NCBI GenBank assembly: GCA_905480605.1
Contig: CAJQRD010000013.1
Coordinates: 1-64,000 of the forward strand
Direction of reading: 5' to 3'
Source of the DNA: an uncultured Saprospiraceae bacterium
Lineage (GTDB): Bacteria > Bacteroidota > Bacteroidia > Chitinophagales > Saprospiraceae
Length of the DNA stretch: 64,000 bases
The notes beneath the pieces are model-generated. The model worked only from the letters and a program-made list of their open reading frames with translations, had not been told where the DNA came from and ran no database searches. Positions 27,913-36,798 of the stretch are shown here, piece by piece. A program made the position numbers and the translations under genes. Each line of letters opens with the position of its first letter. Position 1 is the stretch's first letter.

Positions 27913-28875
27913 ATGGACAGTATTACCCAAGGTGTTTTAGGTGCTGCGGTTGGAGAAGCGTTACTTGGAAAAAAAATAGGAAATAAAGGAGCAATTGTTG
28001 GAGCAGTTGTCGCTACAATTCCTGATCTTGATGTAATACTATATTTATTCTATGATAAGTTTGAAATGCTAAGTATTCATAGAGGGTTTAGTCACTCTAT
28101 TGTTTTCAATATTCTGGGCGGGTTATTAATTGCTTTTGGTTTAAGTAAAATAACGTGGTTCCAAAACCTCAAGTTTACTAGGCTCTTTTTATTTGTATGG
28201 TTGTGCCTTTTCACTCATATCCTTTTAGATACTTTTACGGCATATGGGACCCAATTGTTTTCACCTTTTAGCGACAAGCGGTTAGGCTTTGATAGTATAA
28301 ACGTTGTTGACCCTGTTTATACTTTTCCATTAATAGTAGGTTTGACATTAAGTCTATGGTTTTATAAATCTAAACTCGAAAGGTCAACATTTAATAATTA
28401 TGGTTTATTAATCAGTTCACTTTACTTAATCTTTACACTTATAAATAAAGAGGTTGTAAAAACTAAAATTTCAGAAAGGTTTTCACTTGAGAGTATTGAA
28501 TATAATTCATTGTTGACGATGCCCATTGGTATAGCAAATATCAACTGGTATAGCGTAGCCAAAGGAACGGATAGTATATATATGATAAAACATGCCCTGT
28601 TTTCAAATAGGGACAACCCAATTGATGCATTTCCAATAAATGAAGACTATTTAAATCAGATTGACCAACAAGTTGCTGATAAAATGAGGTGGTTTGCAAA
28701 AGGCTTTTATACTGTTGAGAAAGAGAATAATAAAGTTAGAGTTTATAACTTACAGGTTGATATGAGAGGAATTGTAATCGTTGACAACAAAAAGGCGCCA
28801 ACAGCTGGATACTTTGAAGTTTCAAATATCAATGGCCAGTCTGTGTTTTCCTCAGGAAGCATAAAGAATCAATGA
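27913..28875 (+). CDS. DUF457 membrane-bound metal-dependent hydrolase-like protein
   Basis: 320 residues. The opening MDSITQGVLGAAVGEALLGK, the metal-ligand-like TIPDLDVI, and HRGFSHSIVFNI plus THILLDTFTAYGTQLFSPF are the defining motifs of the YdjM/DUF457 family (conserved His and Asp in membrane segments). Four to five helices are followed from about residue 185 by a soluble C-terminal region that is less conserved. The reaction is unknown; relatives are linked to phospholipid or DNA-damage responses only loosely. Confidence 0.85.
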   Translation: MDSITQGVLGAAVGEALLGKKIGNKGAIVGAVVATIPDLDVILYLFYDKFEMLSIHRGFSHSIVFNILGGLLIAFGLSKITWFQNLKFTRLFLFVWLCLFTHILLDTFTAYGTQLFSPFSDKRLGFDSINVVDPVYTFPLIVGLTLSLWFYKSKLERSTFNNYGLLISSLYLIFTLINKEVVKTKISERFSLESIEYNSLLTMPIGIANINWYSVAKGTDSIYMIKHALFSNRDNPIDAFPINEDYLNQIDQQVADKMRWFAKGFYTVEKENNKVRVYNLQVDMRGIVIVDNKKAPTAGYFEVSNINGQSVFSSGSIKNQ

Positions 28876-29086
28876 AATTAGGGTTAATTGACAATATAAT
28901 TAACTAATCTCTGCTTAGCGCGTAAGTCTTAAACCAGACGACTTCTTTTCAATAACTTCTTTTAATTCCATGTGTTTAGCCTATTTACACATTGAAAAAT
29001 CTTAATATATTGAGTTTACCTATCAATAATTGATTGATTATCATTTATATATGAAAAAAAACCACTCATTTAACCAATATTTTAAG

Positions 29087-29094
29087 TATCTTTG
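29087..29094 (+). promoter_or_regulatory. Candidate -7 box of the GT5-DUF4270-glmS operon
   Basis: TATCTTTG matches the Bacteroidota -7 consensus TAnnTTTG and lies 35 bases before the ATG at 29129, leaving a normal leader. Local sequence TTTGCAGCCC resembles promoters often seen in this phylum. The -33 element is weak. Confidence 0.5.
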
Positions 29095-29128
29095 CAGCCC
29101 AATTTTTTGGAGATTCTAAATTGCAAGA

Positions 29129-29944
29129 ATGAGTAAAAAGAGAGTTTTGTATGTAACTCAAGAGATGGATCCTTATACTACTATCTCAGAAATTTCCGCA
29201 ATCGTAAATAAATTAGCACCACTGGCACATACAAAAGGTATGGAAGTCAGGGTATTAATGCCTAAATACGGTAGCATAAACGAAAGAAGACACAGGTTAC
29301 ATGAAGTGGTGAGATTATCTGGAATGAATATTATTGTAGATGACGATGATTTTCCATTAATAATCAAGGTTGCATCTTTACCAGGAGCTAGGCTCCAGGT
29401 TTATTTTCTTGAAAATGAAGAGTTTTTCAAAAGGAAGTTCGTTTTTACTGATGCAGATGAAAAAGTTTTTGATGACAATCAAGAAAGAATGGTCTTTTTC
29501 TGTAAAGGAGTCATTGAAACTGTAAAGAAATTTGGTTGGGCTCCAGATATCATACATTGCCATGGTTGGATGACCAGTTTGGTTCCTTTCTACCTTAAAA
29601 ATGTTTACAACAATGAGCCAATATTTGAAAACTCTAAGATTGTATATTCTGCTTATGAAAATGAGTATGAAAAAACATTTACTGAGAAATTCTTTGAACT
29701 CGCAGCAATAAACCAACTTGAAAAAGAGGATTTGTCTGACTTCAATGACAACGGAGAAGTTAAATTATTGTTAGGAGGTATGAAAAATGCTCATGCTCTC
29801 GTTAAAGGAAGTGAATCTTTACCTGAAAAGGAAACCGCTCTTTTTGATGATTCTGACGCTCCTAAATTAGAATACTTTAGTACTGAAGAGTTGCCAGCAG
29901 AAATACTTACTTTTTATAAAGAAATTTTAGAACCCGTTTCATAG
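29129..29944 (+). CDS. Short glycogen/starch synthase-like protein (GT5 N-terminal domain only)
   Basis: 271 residues that resemble only the N-terminal Rossmann domain of glycogen synthase (VLYVTQEMDPYTTISEI, VLMPKYGSINERRHRLHEV, PDIIHCHGWMTSLVPFYLK). The usual ADP-glucose loop KxGGLGDV is missing, replaced by PYTTISEISAI. The C-terminal GT-B domain with its catalytic residues is absent, where a full GlgA has about 480 residues. A similar short form is found near glmS in Bacteroidota, so it is probably conserved but not a normal glycogen synthase. The DUF4270 gene follows by 16 bases. Confidence 0.75.
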   Translation: MSKKRVLYVTQEMDPYTTISEISAIVNKLAPLAHTKGMEVRVLMPKYGSINERRHRLHEVVRLSGMNIIVDDDDFPLIIKVASLPGARLQVYFLENEEFFKRKFVFTDADEKVFDDNQERMVFFCKGVIETVKKFGWAPDIIHCHGWMTSLVPFYLKNVYNNEPIFENSKIVYSAYENEYEKTFTEKFFELAAINQLEKEDLSDFNDNGEVKLLLGGMKNAHALVKGSESLPEKETALFDDSDAPKLEYFSTEELPAEILTFYKEILEPVS

Positions 29945-29960
29945 CATTTTATTTATTTTA

Positions 29961-31292
29961 ATGAGACTATACTTTTTTCTATTCCTAGCATTTGTAGGCC
30001 TTTTGTTTTCTTGTAATGAAGAAATTACCATTGGATCTACTATTCTTGAAGATACATCAATTGATGTGTCGTTTACAGACACTCTTGACATAAATGTTGA
30101 GACCGTTGTTGATGACACAGTGGTTACTTACCGCACAGGTGTTGATACGCGTACGTTCTTATTGGGTGAGCTTAATGACTCTTCTTTTGGGTTTTCTAAG
30201 TCCGATATTTACTTATCAACACAGTTATTGAGTGGGCTTCTTCCATCGTTTGATACTTTGTCGGTCGATTCAATTATTATGATTATTCCCCTTGATACTT
30301 TTGGTCAATTTGGGAATGACGCCGCAATTCACAACATTGAAGTCTTTCAATTAATAGAAGAATTAAAAGTAAGTGAAGAGAACAATCAGATATTATCCTC
30401 TGATTCTTTTGAATATGGGACAACTTTGGTTGGTCAATACAATAATGTTGTTAATCACAGGGACTCTGTAGATATTGGCTTGGCTTCCAATAGGGATTCA
30501 ATAGTTAAATCTTTTCCCCAGTTGAGAATCCCTTTGAAACCCGACTTTTGGTTACCGATTATTGGTGACACCTCTATATTCAACAATGAGGAAAATTCAG
30601 CAGATTATAAAGAATTCGTTAAAGGTTTTGTTTTAAGGTCGTCTCCGGATGACAGCAGCATGGCTGGCCTTAACCTTTCAAATAATTCTCCCTTAAACAT
30701 AACCGTTTACTATACGAATTTAACAGGGAATGTTCAAGGTAGTTACTTAATTGACATCGGAGCGATAAGGACAAGCGAGTTCATGCACGATTATTCAAAC
30801 ACACCCGTAAGTGAAGTTCTTGGTCTGGTGAATACAGACTTTGCCTATATTCAATCAATGCAAGGTGTGAATTTAAGTGTTGATTTAAGTAGTGTGAAAA
30901 CATTGGAAAATACAATAATTAATAAAGCACAATTGGAATTTTTCTTATTGGAAGAAACAGATCCCTTGGTCGATCCTGTAGCTGGTCTTGATGTTTTATT
31001 TGTTAATGAAGGTGGAACTTCGACTCAAATACTTGATTCAAGCCTTTCAAATACAAGTGCAGATTACCTTGGAGGTTCATTAGAAAGTACTGTGGTTGGT
31101 GGACAAACATTGAGAAAGTATGAATTAGATATTTCGAATCACGTAATATTGATCGCAAGAGGAGAAATTGAAAATCCAATAATTTCGATAGAGGCTCGTA
31201 ATAAACCGCAACGTGCAACACGTTCAATTGTACTCGGGCAGTCACATCCAGACTTTCCTATGAGATTAAAGTTGGTTACGTCAAAACCATAA
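29961..31292 (+). CDS. DUF4270-family lipoprotein
   Basis: 443 residues. The lipobox LLFSCNEE gives an acylated Cys at residue 18, so the protein is anchored in a membrane, probably the outer one. Typical family stretches include RTFLLGELNDSSFGFSKSDI and, towards the end, RSIVLGQSHPDFPMRLKLV. The function is unknown across Bacteroidota, but the gene is commonly found between a short glycogen-synthase-like gene and glmS, as here (8 bases to glmS). That context suggests a link to envelope or polysaccharide synthesis. Confidence 0.88.
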   Translation: MRLYFFLFLAFVGLLFSCNEEITIGSTILEDTSIDVSFTDTLDINVETVVDDTVVTYRTGVDTRTFLLGELNDSSFGFSKSDIYLSTQLLSGLLPSFDTLSVDSIIMIIPLDTFGQFGNDAAIHNIEVFQLIEELKVSEENNQILSSDSFEYGTTLVGQYNNVVNHRDSVDIGLASNRDSIVKSFPQLRIPLKPDFWLPIIGDTSIFNNEENSADYKEFVKGFVLRSSPDDSSMAGLNLSNNSPLNITVYYTNLTGNVQGSYLIDIGAIRTSEFMHDYSNTPVSEVLGLVNTDFAYIQSMQGVNLSVDLSSVKTLENTIINKAQLEFFLLEETDPLVDPVAGLDVLFVNEGGTSTQILDSSLSNTSADYLGGSLESTVVGGQTLRKYELDISNHVILIARGEIENPIISIEARNKPQRATRSIVLGQSHPDFPMRLKLVTSKP

Positions 31293-31300
31293 TTTAATAT

Positions 31301-33145
31301 ATGTGTGGAATAGTTGCTTACTTAGGTAATAAAGAAGCTTACCCTATAATTCTTGAAGGTCTTAAAAGGCTAGAATACCGCGGCTACGACAGTGCCGGTG
31401 TTGCCTTATTAAGTGATAAAATTACTATACTTAAGAAAAAGGGTAAGGTTTCTGAGCTGGAAAAATATGCACAGAAATCGAATCAAGACTTATCGCAAAC
31501 TGCAGGTATGGGCCACACGCGCTGGGCAACCCATGGTGTTCCAAATGATACCAATGCACATCCTCACAAGTCTGGAGGTAGTAGTTTAGCAATTGTTCAT
31601 AATGGTATAATAGAAAATTATGCCCCCATAAAAGAAGCATTAATAGAGTTGGGTCACACTTTTACTTCTGATACAGATACTGAGGTGCTGATTCATTTTA
31701 TAGAAGAAATAAAAAACAAAGAGGACTTAAGTCTTGAAGAGGCAATACGTATAGCCTTGACAAAAATAATAGGCGCTTATGCCATCGTTGTAATTGATAA
31801 AAACGAACCAGACAAAATTGTTGGTGCTCGTTTTTCAAGTCCTTTGGTTTTTGGTATCGGTGAGGATGAATTCTTCTTAGCATCTGATGCAAGTCCGATT
31901 ATAAAATTTACAAATAAGGTTATATATCTCGAAGATGGTGAAGTTATTACGATCAACAGATCCGGCAGTTATGAAATCAGAAATTCAAATAATGAAATTC
32001 AAAACCCTAGAGTTTCAGAACTGGACCTAAAAATTGATGAAATAGAAAAGGGTGGATACCCACACTACATGTTGAAAGAAATTTTTCAACAGCCCACAAC
32101 AATTAGTGAAAGTATGGGCGGAAGAGTAAATGCTCATGAAGGTTGGGCAATGCTCGGTGGGATGAAACAACACATTAATCGTATTGGTCAATGCGAAAGA
32201 ATTATCTTAACTGCCTGTGGTACATCATGGCATGCTGCAATGATAGCAGAATACCTTTTTGAAGATTTAGCAAGAATACCAACAGAAGTTGAATACGCTT
32301 CTGAGTTCAGATATAGAAATCCAATTATCAGAGAAAGTGACTTTATTGTAGCCTTAAGTCAATCAGGTGAAACAGCCGATACTCTTGCTGCTATTAAAAT
32401 GGCCAAGAAGAAAGGAGCTTTTTTATATGGTATAGTAAATGTAATAGGCTCATCTATCGCAAGAGAAACAGATTCAGGGTCTTACATTCATGCTGGACCA
32501 GAAATTGGTGTGGCTTCAACAAAAGCATTTACAAGTCAAGTTACTGTATTGGCTTTGATGGCGTTGCATTTGGCACGCCATAAGGGAACATTGTCAGAAG
32601 ATTATTATCGCAAACTACTGGCGTCTTTAGAAAGTGTTCCTTCTAAAGTTGCAAGAATACTAGCTAATGACGATAAGATTAAATATATTGCCTCTGAAAT
32701 CAAAAATGCATCTAATGCATTGTACCTTGGAAGAGGTTATAATTTCCCAGTAGCACTTGAGGGTGCTCTAAAACTCAAAGAAATTAGCTACATTCACGCA
32801 GAAGGATATCCTGCCGCGGAAATGAAACACGGACCAATTGCTCTGATAGATATATATATGCCTGTCGTTGTAATTGCAACCAATAAAAGTGCTTACGAGA
32901 AAATTGTAAGCAATATTCAAGAGGTGAAAGCCCGAAATGGCGTAGTCATTGCTGTTGTAACAGAAGGCGATGAAATTATCAAAGACCTCGCAGATTATAT
33001 AATAGAAATACCTGAAATTGAAGAACCGTTAACTCCTTTGTTATCTGTCATACCTCTTCAACAATTGGCATATCATATTGCCGTGATGAGAGGTTGTGAT
33101 GTTGATCAACCAAGAAATTTAGCAAAATCGGTAACAGTAGAATAA
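31301..33145 (+). CDS. glmS: Glutamine--fructose-6-phosphate aminotransferase
   Basis: 614 residues. It makes glucosamine-6-phosphate for peptidoglycan and lipopolysaccharide. The N-terminal glutaminase (Ntn) domain starts MCGIVAYLG with Cys2 as nucleophile after Met removal. Two SIS domains bind the sugar (ILTACGTSWHAAMIAEYLFE, ALSQSGETADTLAAI). The C-terminus ends DQPRNLAKSVTVE, the family signature. No glmS-ribozyme-like structure is expected in this phylum and none was seen in the 8 bases upstream. It belongs to the operon with DUF4270 and DUF4290. Confidence 0.97.
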   Translation: MCGIVAYLGNKEAYPIILEGLKRLEYRGYDSAGVALLSDKITILKKKGKVSELEKYAQKSNQDLSQTAGMGHTRWATHGVPNDTNAHPHKSGGSSLAIVHNGIIENYAPIKEALIELGHTFTSDTDTEVLIHFIEEIKNKEDLSLEEAIRIALTKIIGAYAIVVIDKNEPDKIVGARFSSPLVFGIGEDEFFLASDASPIIKFTNKVIYLEDGEVITINRSGSYEIRNSNNEIQNPRVSELDLKIDEIEKGGYPHYMLKEIFQQPTTISESMGGRVNAHEGWAMLGGMKQHINRIGQCERIILTACGTSWHAAMIAEYLFEDLARIPTEVEYASEFRYRNPIIRESDFIVALSQSGETADTLAAIKMAKKKGAFLYGIVNVIGSSIARETDSGSYIHAGPEIGVASTKAFTSQVTVLALMALHLARHKGTLSEDYYRKLLASLESVPSKVARILANDDKIKYIASEIKNASNALYLGRGYNFPVALEGALKLKEISYIHAEGYPAAEMKHGPIALIDIYMPVVVIATNKSAYEKIVSNIQEVKARNGVVIAVVTEGDEIIKDLADYIIEIPEIEEPLTPLLSVIPLQQLAYHIAVMRGCDVDQPRNLAKSVTVE

Positions 33146-33151
33146 AGTACT

Positions 33152-33820
33152 ATGGAATTTACAATGACTTACAACAGCCAAGAGGAGCTTTTAATAATTT
33201 CCGAATATGGCCGTCACGTCCAAAATCTTGTCAACTATAATAAGACAATTGAGGACAAAGAAAAAAAACAAGCTTTCGCAGAGCAAATTATAAACCTAAT
33301 GTATCAAATGAATCCTAGCAGTAGAAATACTCAGGATTTCAGATCTAAACTTTGGAAGCATTTTTTTATAATATCTAATTATGAAATTGATGTAACCCCA
33401 CCTAATGGAATAATACCACAATCAGAAAATAGAGGTATTAAACCTGATATCATTGAATACCCTGTAAAAGAGCGTGAGTTTCGTCATTACGGTCACAACG
33501 TAAGACTGTTGATGGAAAAGGCGATTGCCATGGAAGAAGGACCTATTAAGCAGGGTTTTGTTGAAACCATCGCATCTTTCATGAAGTTGGCTTATAAAAA
33601 CTGGAACAGAGAACATTACGTAAGTGATGATATTATTCTTGAAGATTTAAAGTCATTGTCAAAGGGTCAATTATCTGTTGACGAAAATCGTTCTTTAGAT
33701 ACTTTAACGTCTGCTGTTAAGTACAAACCCAAAAGACACCCTTCTAACAATAAAAACAACAACAATAGAAGAAGGCCAAACAACAACAACAAAAATAATA
33801 ACAACAGAAGAAGAAGATAA
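33152..33820 (+). CDS. DUF4290-family protein with Asn/Arg-rich tail
   Basis: 222 residues. The conserved part (about 5-185; motifs LLISEYGRHVQNLVNYN, REFRHYGHNVRLLMEKAI) is the Bacteroidota-specific DUF4290 of unknown function. The last 30 residues are low-complexity basic sequence made of asparagine and arginine, ending NNNNRRRR, which could bind nucleic acid or be disordered. It starts 6 bases after glmS and ends 59 bases before murA, the common gene order in the phylum. Confidence 0.87.
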   Translation: MEFTMTYNSQEELLIISEYGRHVQNLVNYNKTIEDKEKKQAFAEQIINLMYQMNPSSRNTQDFRSKLWKHFFIISNYEIDVTPPNGIIPQSENRGIKPDIIEYPVKEREFRHYGHNVRLLMEKAIAMEEGPIKQGFVETIASFMKLAYKNWNREHYVSDDIILEDLKSLSKGQLSVDENRSLDTLTSAVKYKPKRHPSNNKNNNNRRRPNNNNKNNNNRRRR

Positions 33821-33879
33821 TTGTTATTATATTAAGCTTTCTTTTAATATATTTGAGCTTGACTTACAAGCACTAATAT

Positions 33880-35190
33880 ATGAATAACGGATCTTTTATT
33901 GTTGAAGGGAATTGCAAACTTTCAGGTGAAATTACCCCTCAAGGCGCAAAAAACGAAGCTTTACAAATTATAAGCGGCTGTCTACTTACTGATAAGCCAA
34001 TGACTATTAATAATATTCCCAACATCATCGATGTTAGGAAGTTGATTTCTCTTATAAAGGGTCTTGGTGTCAAAGTTGAAAAACACAACGACAACAAATA
34101 CACCTTTACGGCAGATTCTATAGATTTAAAGTATTTTGCTTCCAAGGAATATCTCAACGAAGCCAAAAAAATTAGGGGCTCTGTTCTTTTACTTGGTCCT
34201 CTTTTGGCAAGATTTGGGAAAGCCTTCTTACCCAAACCTGGTGGTGATAAAATTGGCAGAAGGCGACTTGATACACACTTTCATGGTTTTATAGCTCTGG
34301 GGGCAGAATTCAAGTATGAAGAATCAACAGATGAGTTCTTCTTAGCCGCAGAAAAACTAAAAGGAACATATCTCCATATGGACGAAATTTCTGTAACAGG
34401 AACAGGTAATGTTGTAATGGCCGCAACCCTAGCAGAAGGAACAACCACGATTTACAATGCAGCATGTGAACCATATATTCAACAACTTTCGAAAATGTTG
34501 AACAGGATGGGTGCCAAAATTGAAGGTATAGGGTCCAACCTACTTAAAATCGAAGGTGTTCGTTCATTGAACGGTACAGAACATACAATTCTTCCTGACA
34601 TGATCGAAATAGGAAGCCTTATCGGTCTTGCAGCAACAACACAGTCTTCATTGCGCATAAAAGATGTAAGGTTAGATGCCTTGGGCTTAATACCTAGTGT
34701 TTTCCAAAAACTAGGTATTAAAATGTCATTTGACAATGATGACATTATAATTCCCGAACAAGACATTTATGAAATTCAAAACTTCATCGACGGTTCTATT
34801 CTTACAATTTATGATTCTCCCTGGCCTGGTTTTACACCTGACCTTTTAAGTATAATATTGGTGACTGCTATCCAAGCAAAAGGCAGTGTGTTGATACATC
34901 AAAAAATGTTTGAAAGTCGTCTTTTCTTTACAGATAAACTGATTGAAATGGGTGCACAAATTATATTATGTGATCCACATAGAGCAACAGTAATAGGGCT
35001 AGAAAGAAAAAGTCAATTGAGAGGTATTACAATGTCATCACCTGATATCAGAGCAGGCGTTTCATTGTTGATTGCTGCACTATCTGCCAAGTCACCAAGT
35101 AGAATTGACAACATACAACAAATCGATAGAGGCTACGAAAGAATTGATGAGAGGCTGAATGCACTAGGTGCAAATATTCAAAGAGTATAG
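33880..35190 (+). CDS. murA: UDP-N-acetylglucosamine 1-carboxyvinyltransferase
   Basis: 436 residues, first committed step of peptidoglycan synthesis: phosphoenolpyruvate plus UDP-GlcNAc gives UDP-GlcNAc-enolpyruvate. The opening GAKNEALQI holds the catalytic Lys. The loop that in E. coli carries Cys115 reads PKPGGDKIGRRRLDTHFHG, with Asp at residue 123 in place of that Cys; this exchange is known to make MurA insensitive to fosfomycin. Two repeated alpha/beta lobes fill the normal length. It lies downstream of glmS, in the same direction. Confidence 0.95.
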   Translation: MNNGSFIVEGNCKLSGEITPQGAKNEALQIISGCLLTDKPMTINNIPNIIDVRKLISLIKGLGVKVEKHNDNKYTFTADSIDLKYFASKEYLNEAKKIRGSVLLLGPLLARFGKAFLPKPGGDKIGRRRLDTHFHGFIALGAEFKYEESTDEFFLAAEKLKGTYLHMDEISVTGTGNVVMAATLAEGTTTIYNAACEPYIQQLSKMLNRMGAKIEGIGSNLLKIEGVRSLNGTEHTILPDMIEIGSLIGLAATTQSSLRIKDVRLDALGLIPSVFQKLGIKMSFDNDDIIIPEQDIYEIQNFIDGSILTIYDSPWPGFTPDLLSIILVTAIQAKGSVLIHQKMFESRLFFTDKLIEMGAQIILCDPHRATVIGLERKSQLRGITMSSPDIRAGVSLLIAALSAKSPSRIDNIQQIDRGYERIDERLNALGANIQRV

Positions 35191-35345
35191 TCTTCGAAAC
35201 ATTTATGTTTCCAGAATATTTATTCCCAAGTTTATATGTATTTAGAGTTGGTTTGTAACCAGGACAAAGGCCCTCCCTTTGTTCCGAACCCCTGTTTGTT
35301 TTTTGCCATTATTGATCTAAAAACATAACCTCCGCAAATACTTGT

Positions 35346-35843
35346 CTATCCCGTCACATCCAAATCCAAGCCTGCATAATATCCAGTATCCAAATCGTTA
35401 ACAAACTTTGTAAAAAAGGTTATCTGCCCAACATGATAACTAAAGTGCTCTATAACATGAATTATTATTGACAAGACATTTTCGTCAAACCCCTGAACCT
35501 CTCTGTCTTCGTTTAATTCACTTTCAGTTAAGTTTTGAATGACGGCATTCGCTTCATTCACAACATCTAAAATCTTACCAATTAGTATCTTGCGATCAAC
35601 CCTTGAAGAAAGTAGAAACTCCAATGGACGATTCCTTATATCTTCTTGTTTACCAATTCCCGTTTGTATGTATTGTCTGACATTACCACAAAGATGCAAA
35701 ATGATATTGCCTATAGAATTCGTATTCGAGTTGTGTTTATACCACAGCTGTTCATCAGACAGTTCACCTACGCACTTAACGGTTCTAGAAAGACCCTCAT
35801 CTATAATTCTCCTTTTAAATTCCTTTTTTACAGTATCTATCAT
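35346..35843 (-). CDS. DinB-like four-helix protein
   Basis: About 165 residues from the Met at 35843 (MIDTVKKEFKRR); an in-frame ATG 36 bases earlier (35879) only adds a hydrophobic stub. DinB/DUF1572-type motifs: a His in NIILHLCGNVRQYI (about 47-60) and the pair HVIEHFSYHVGQI near residue 125, together a three-His metal site. The superfamily covers bacillithiol-type transferases and stress-induced proteins; no reaction can be assigned. It is encoded alone, convergent with murA. Confidence 0.78.
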   Translation of the reverse strand: MIDTVKKEFKRRIIDEGLSRTVKCVGELSDEQLWYKHNSNTNSIGNIILHLCGNVRQYIQTGIGKQEDIRNRPLEFLLSSRVDRKILIGKILDVVNEANAVIQNLTESELNEDREVQGFDENVLSIIIHVIEHFSYHVGQITFFTKFVNDLDTGYYAGLDLDVTG

Positions 35844-35939
35844 CGTCAATATTTTCAACAAGATAAAAAATAATTTCATTTGAGGCTATATAAAAACCTA
35901 CTCGTGTAGGTTGTAACTATCTAAGGTTTTAAATGTTAA

Positions 35940-36644
35940 TTAATTTGATGCTAAAGCAATCAAACCCAATTGAATTTTAACACCAGGAATTTTTTCCAAT
36001 AAAGAAAAAGCCGCCTCAATGGTAGCACCTGTTGTCAATACGTCATCAATCAGTAATAGGCGTTTGTTTTTATAAAGCACCCTGTTCTCAACTTTAAATG
36101 TATTAAGTACCGTGTCAAACCTATCTGCTCTGCCCTTTTGGGTTTGAGACAACATATACTTATTCTTAACCAATAACTTTGTGTCTATCTTAATTCCTGT
36201 GGCGGAAGAAATACCGTTTGCAAACATTTCACTTTGATTGTACTCCCTCTTTCGTAGTCGTGATTTATGAATCGGTATTGGTATTATAACATCCGCCTTC
36301 TCAAATATTTCTGAAGATAAATAAGCTTCACCAAATAAAACACCAAGCTGAATTCCAATATCAAAACGACCAGAATACTTCAGTTTGTGAATCGCATTCT
36401 GAACAGCACCTTCTTTAACATAGTTCATAAGCGCGGCCCCATGTTCAGGATTAATTCTAGGGCCTATTCGTTTTATTAAATCATTATTTGCCACTTCAAA
36501 GTGGTCTGTGTATCCAACAATGTTTTGACAATTTGTGCAAAATAGTTTTTCTCTTATGGGAATTTGTTGATTACACTCTATACAGTGGGGGGGGTAAACC
36601 AGTGTAACAAAATCCTTAACCAGTAACTTTATCAGTGAAACCAT
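35940..36644 (-). CDS. ComF-family phosphoribosyltransferase-like protein
   Basis: 234 residues. An N-terminal zinc-binding part with four cysteines (CIECNQQIPIREKLFCTNC, about 20-38) is followed by a PRTase fold with the PRPP loop RLLLIDDVLTTGATIEAA near residue 195 and QKGRADRFDTVLNTF upstream. ComF proteins support natural DNA uptake in competent bacteria, but are also retained in species not known to be competent. It is transcribed alone. Confidence 0.9.
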   Translation of the reverse strand: MVSLIKLLVKDFVTLVYPPHCIECNQQIPIREKLFCTNCQNIVGYTDHFEVANNDLIKRIGPRINPEHGAALMNYVKEGAVQNAIHKLKYSGRFDIGIQLGVLFGEAYLSSEIFEKADVIIPIPIHKSRLRKREYNQSEMFANGISSATGIKIDTKLLVKNKYMLSQTQKGRADRFDTVLNTFKVENRVLYKNKRLLLIDDVLTTGATIEAAFSLLEKIPGVKIQLGLIALASN

Positions 36645-36737
36645 AATCGTTGTTCTACTAACAAATAAAAAAACAGATAAAAGGTGATCACTTGGAGTGA
36701 GGTTTTTTCATAGCTCCCTTATGAATCACTTCAAAAG

Positions 36738-36770
36738 AAAAAACGCCTGCTCCGGGTGGAGCAGACGTCT
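36738..36770 (-). terminator. Terminator of the HtrA-protease gene
   Basis: Read leftward, CGTCTGCTCC-ACCC-GGAGCAGGCG forms a 10 bp GC-rich stem (one G-T pair) followed by TTTTTTCTTTT. It starts about 30 bases beyond the protease stop codon. Confidence 0.88.
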
Positions 36771-36798
36771 CAAAACAAAACGAAAAACCAACTTCTCT

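Noticed and set aside
28915-28971. 18-codon leftward frame MELKEVIEKKSSGLRLTR
   Set aside because: The sequence looks protein-like, but it is too short and has no neighbour, promoter or homologue I can name; possibly the remnant of a lost gene.
33728-33818. Repeated AAC/AAT units in the DUF4290 gene as a CRISPR-like or tandem repeat array
   Set aside because: The units are codon-level low complexity within an open reading frame and have no spacer structure.
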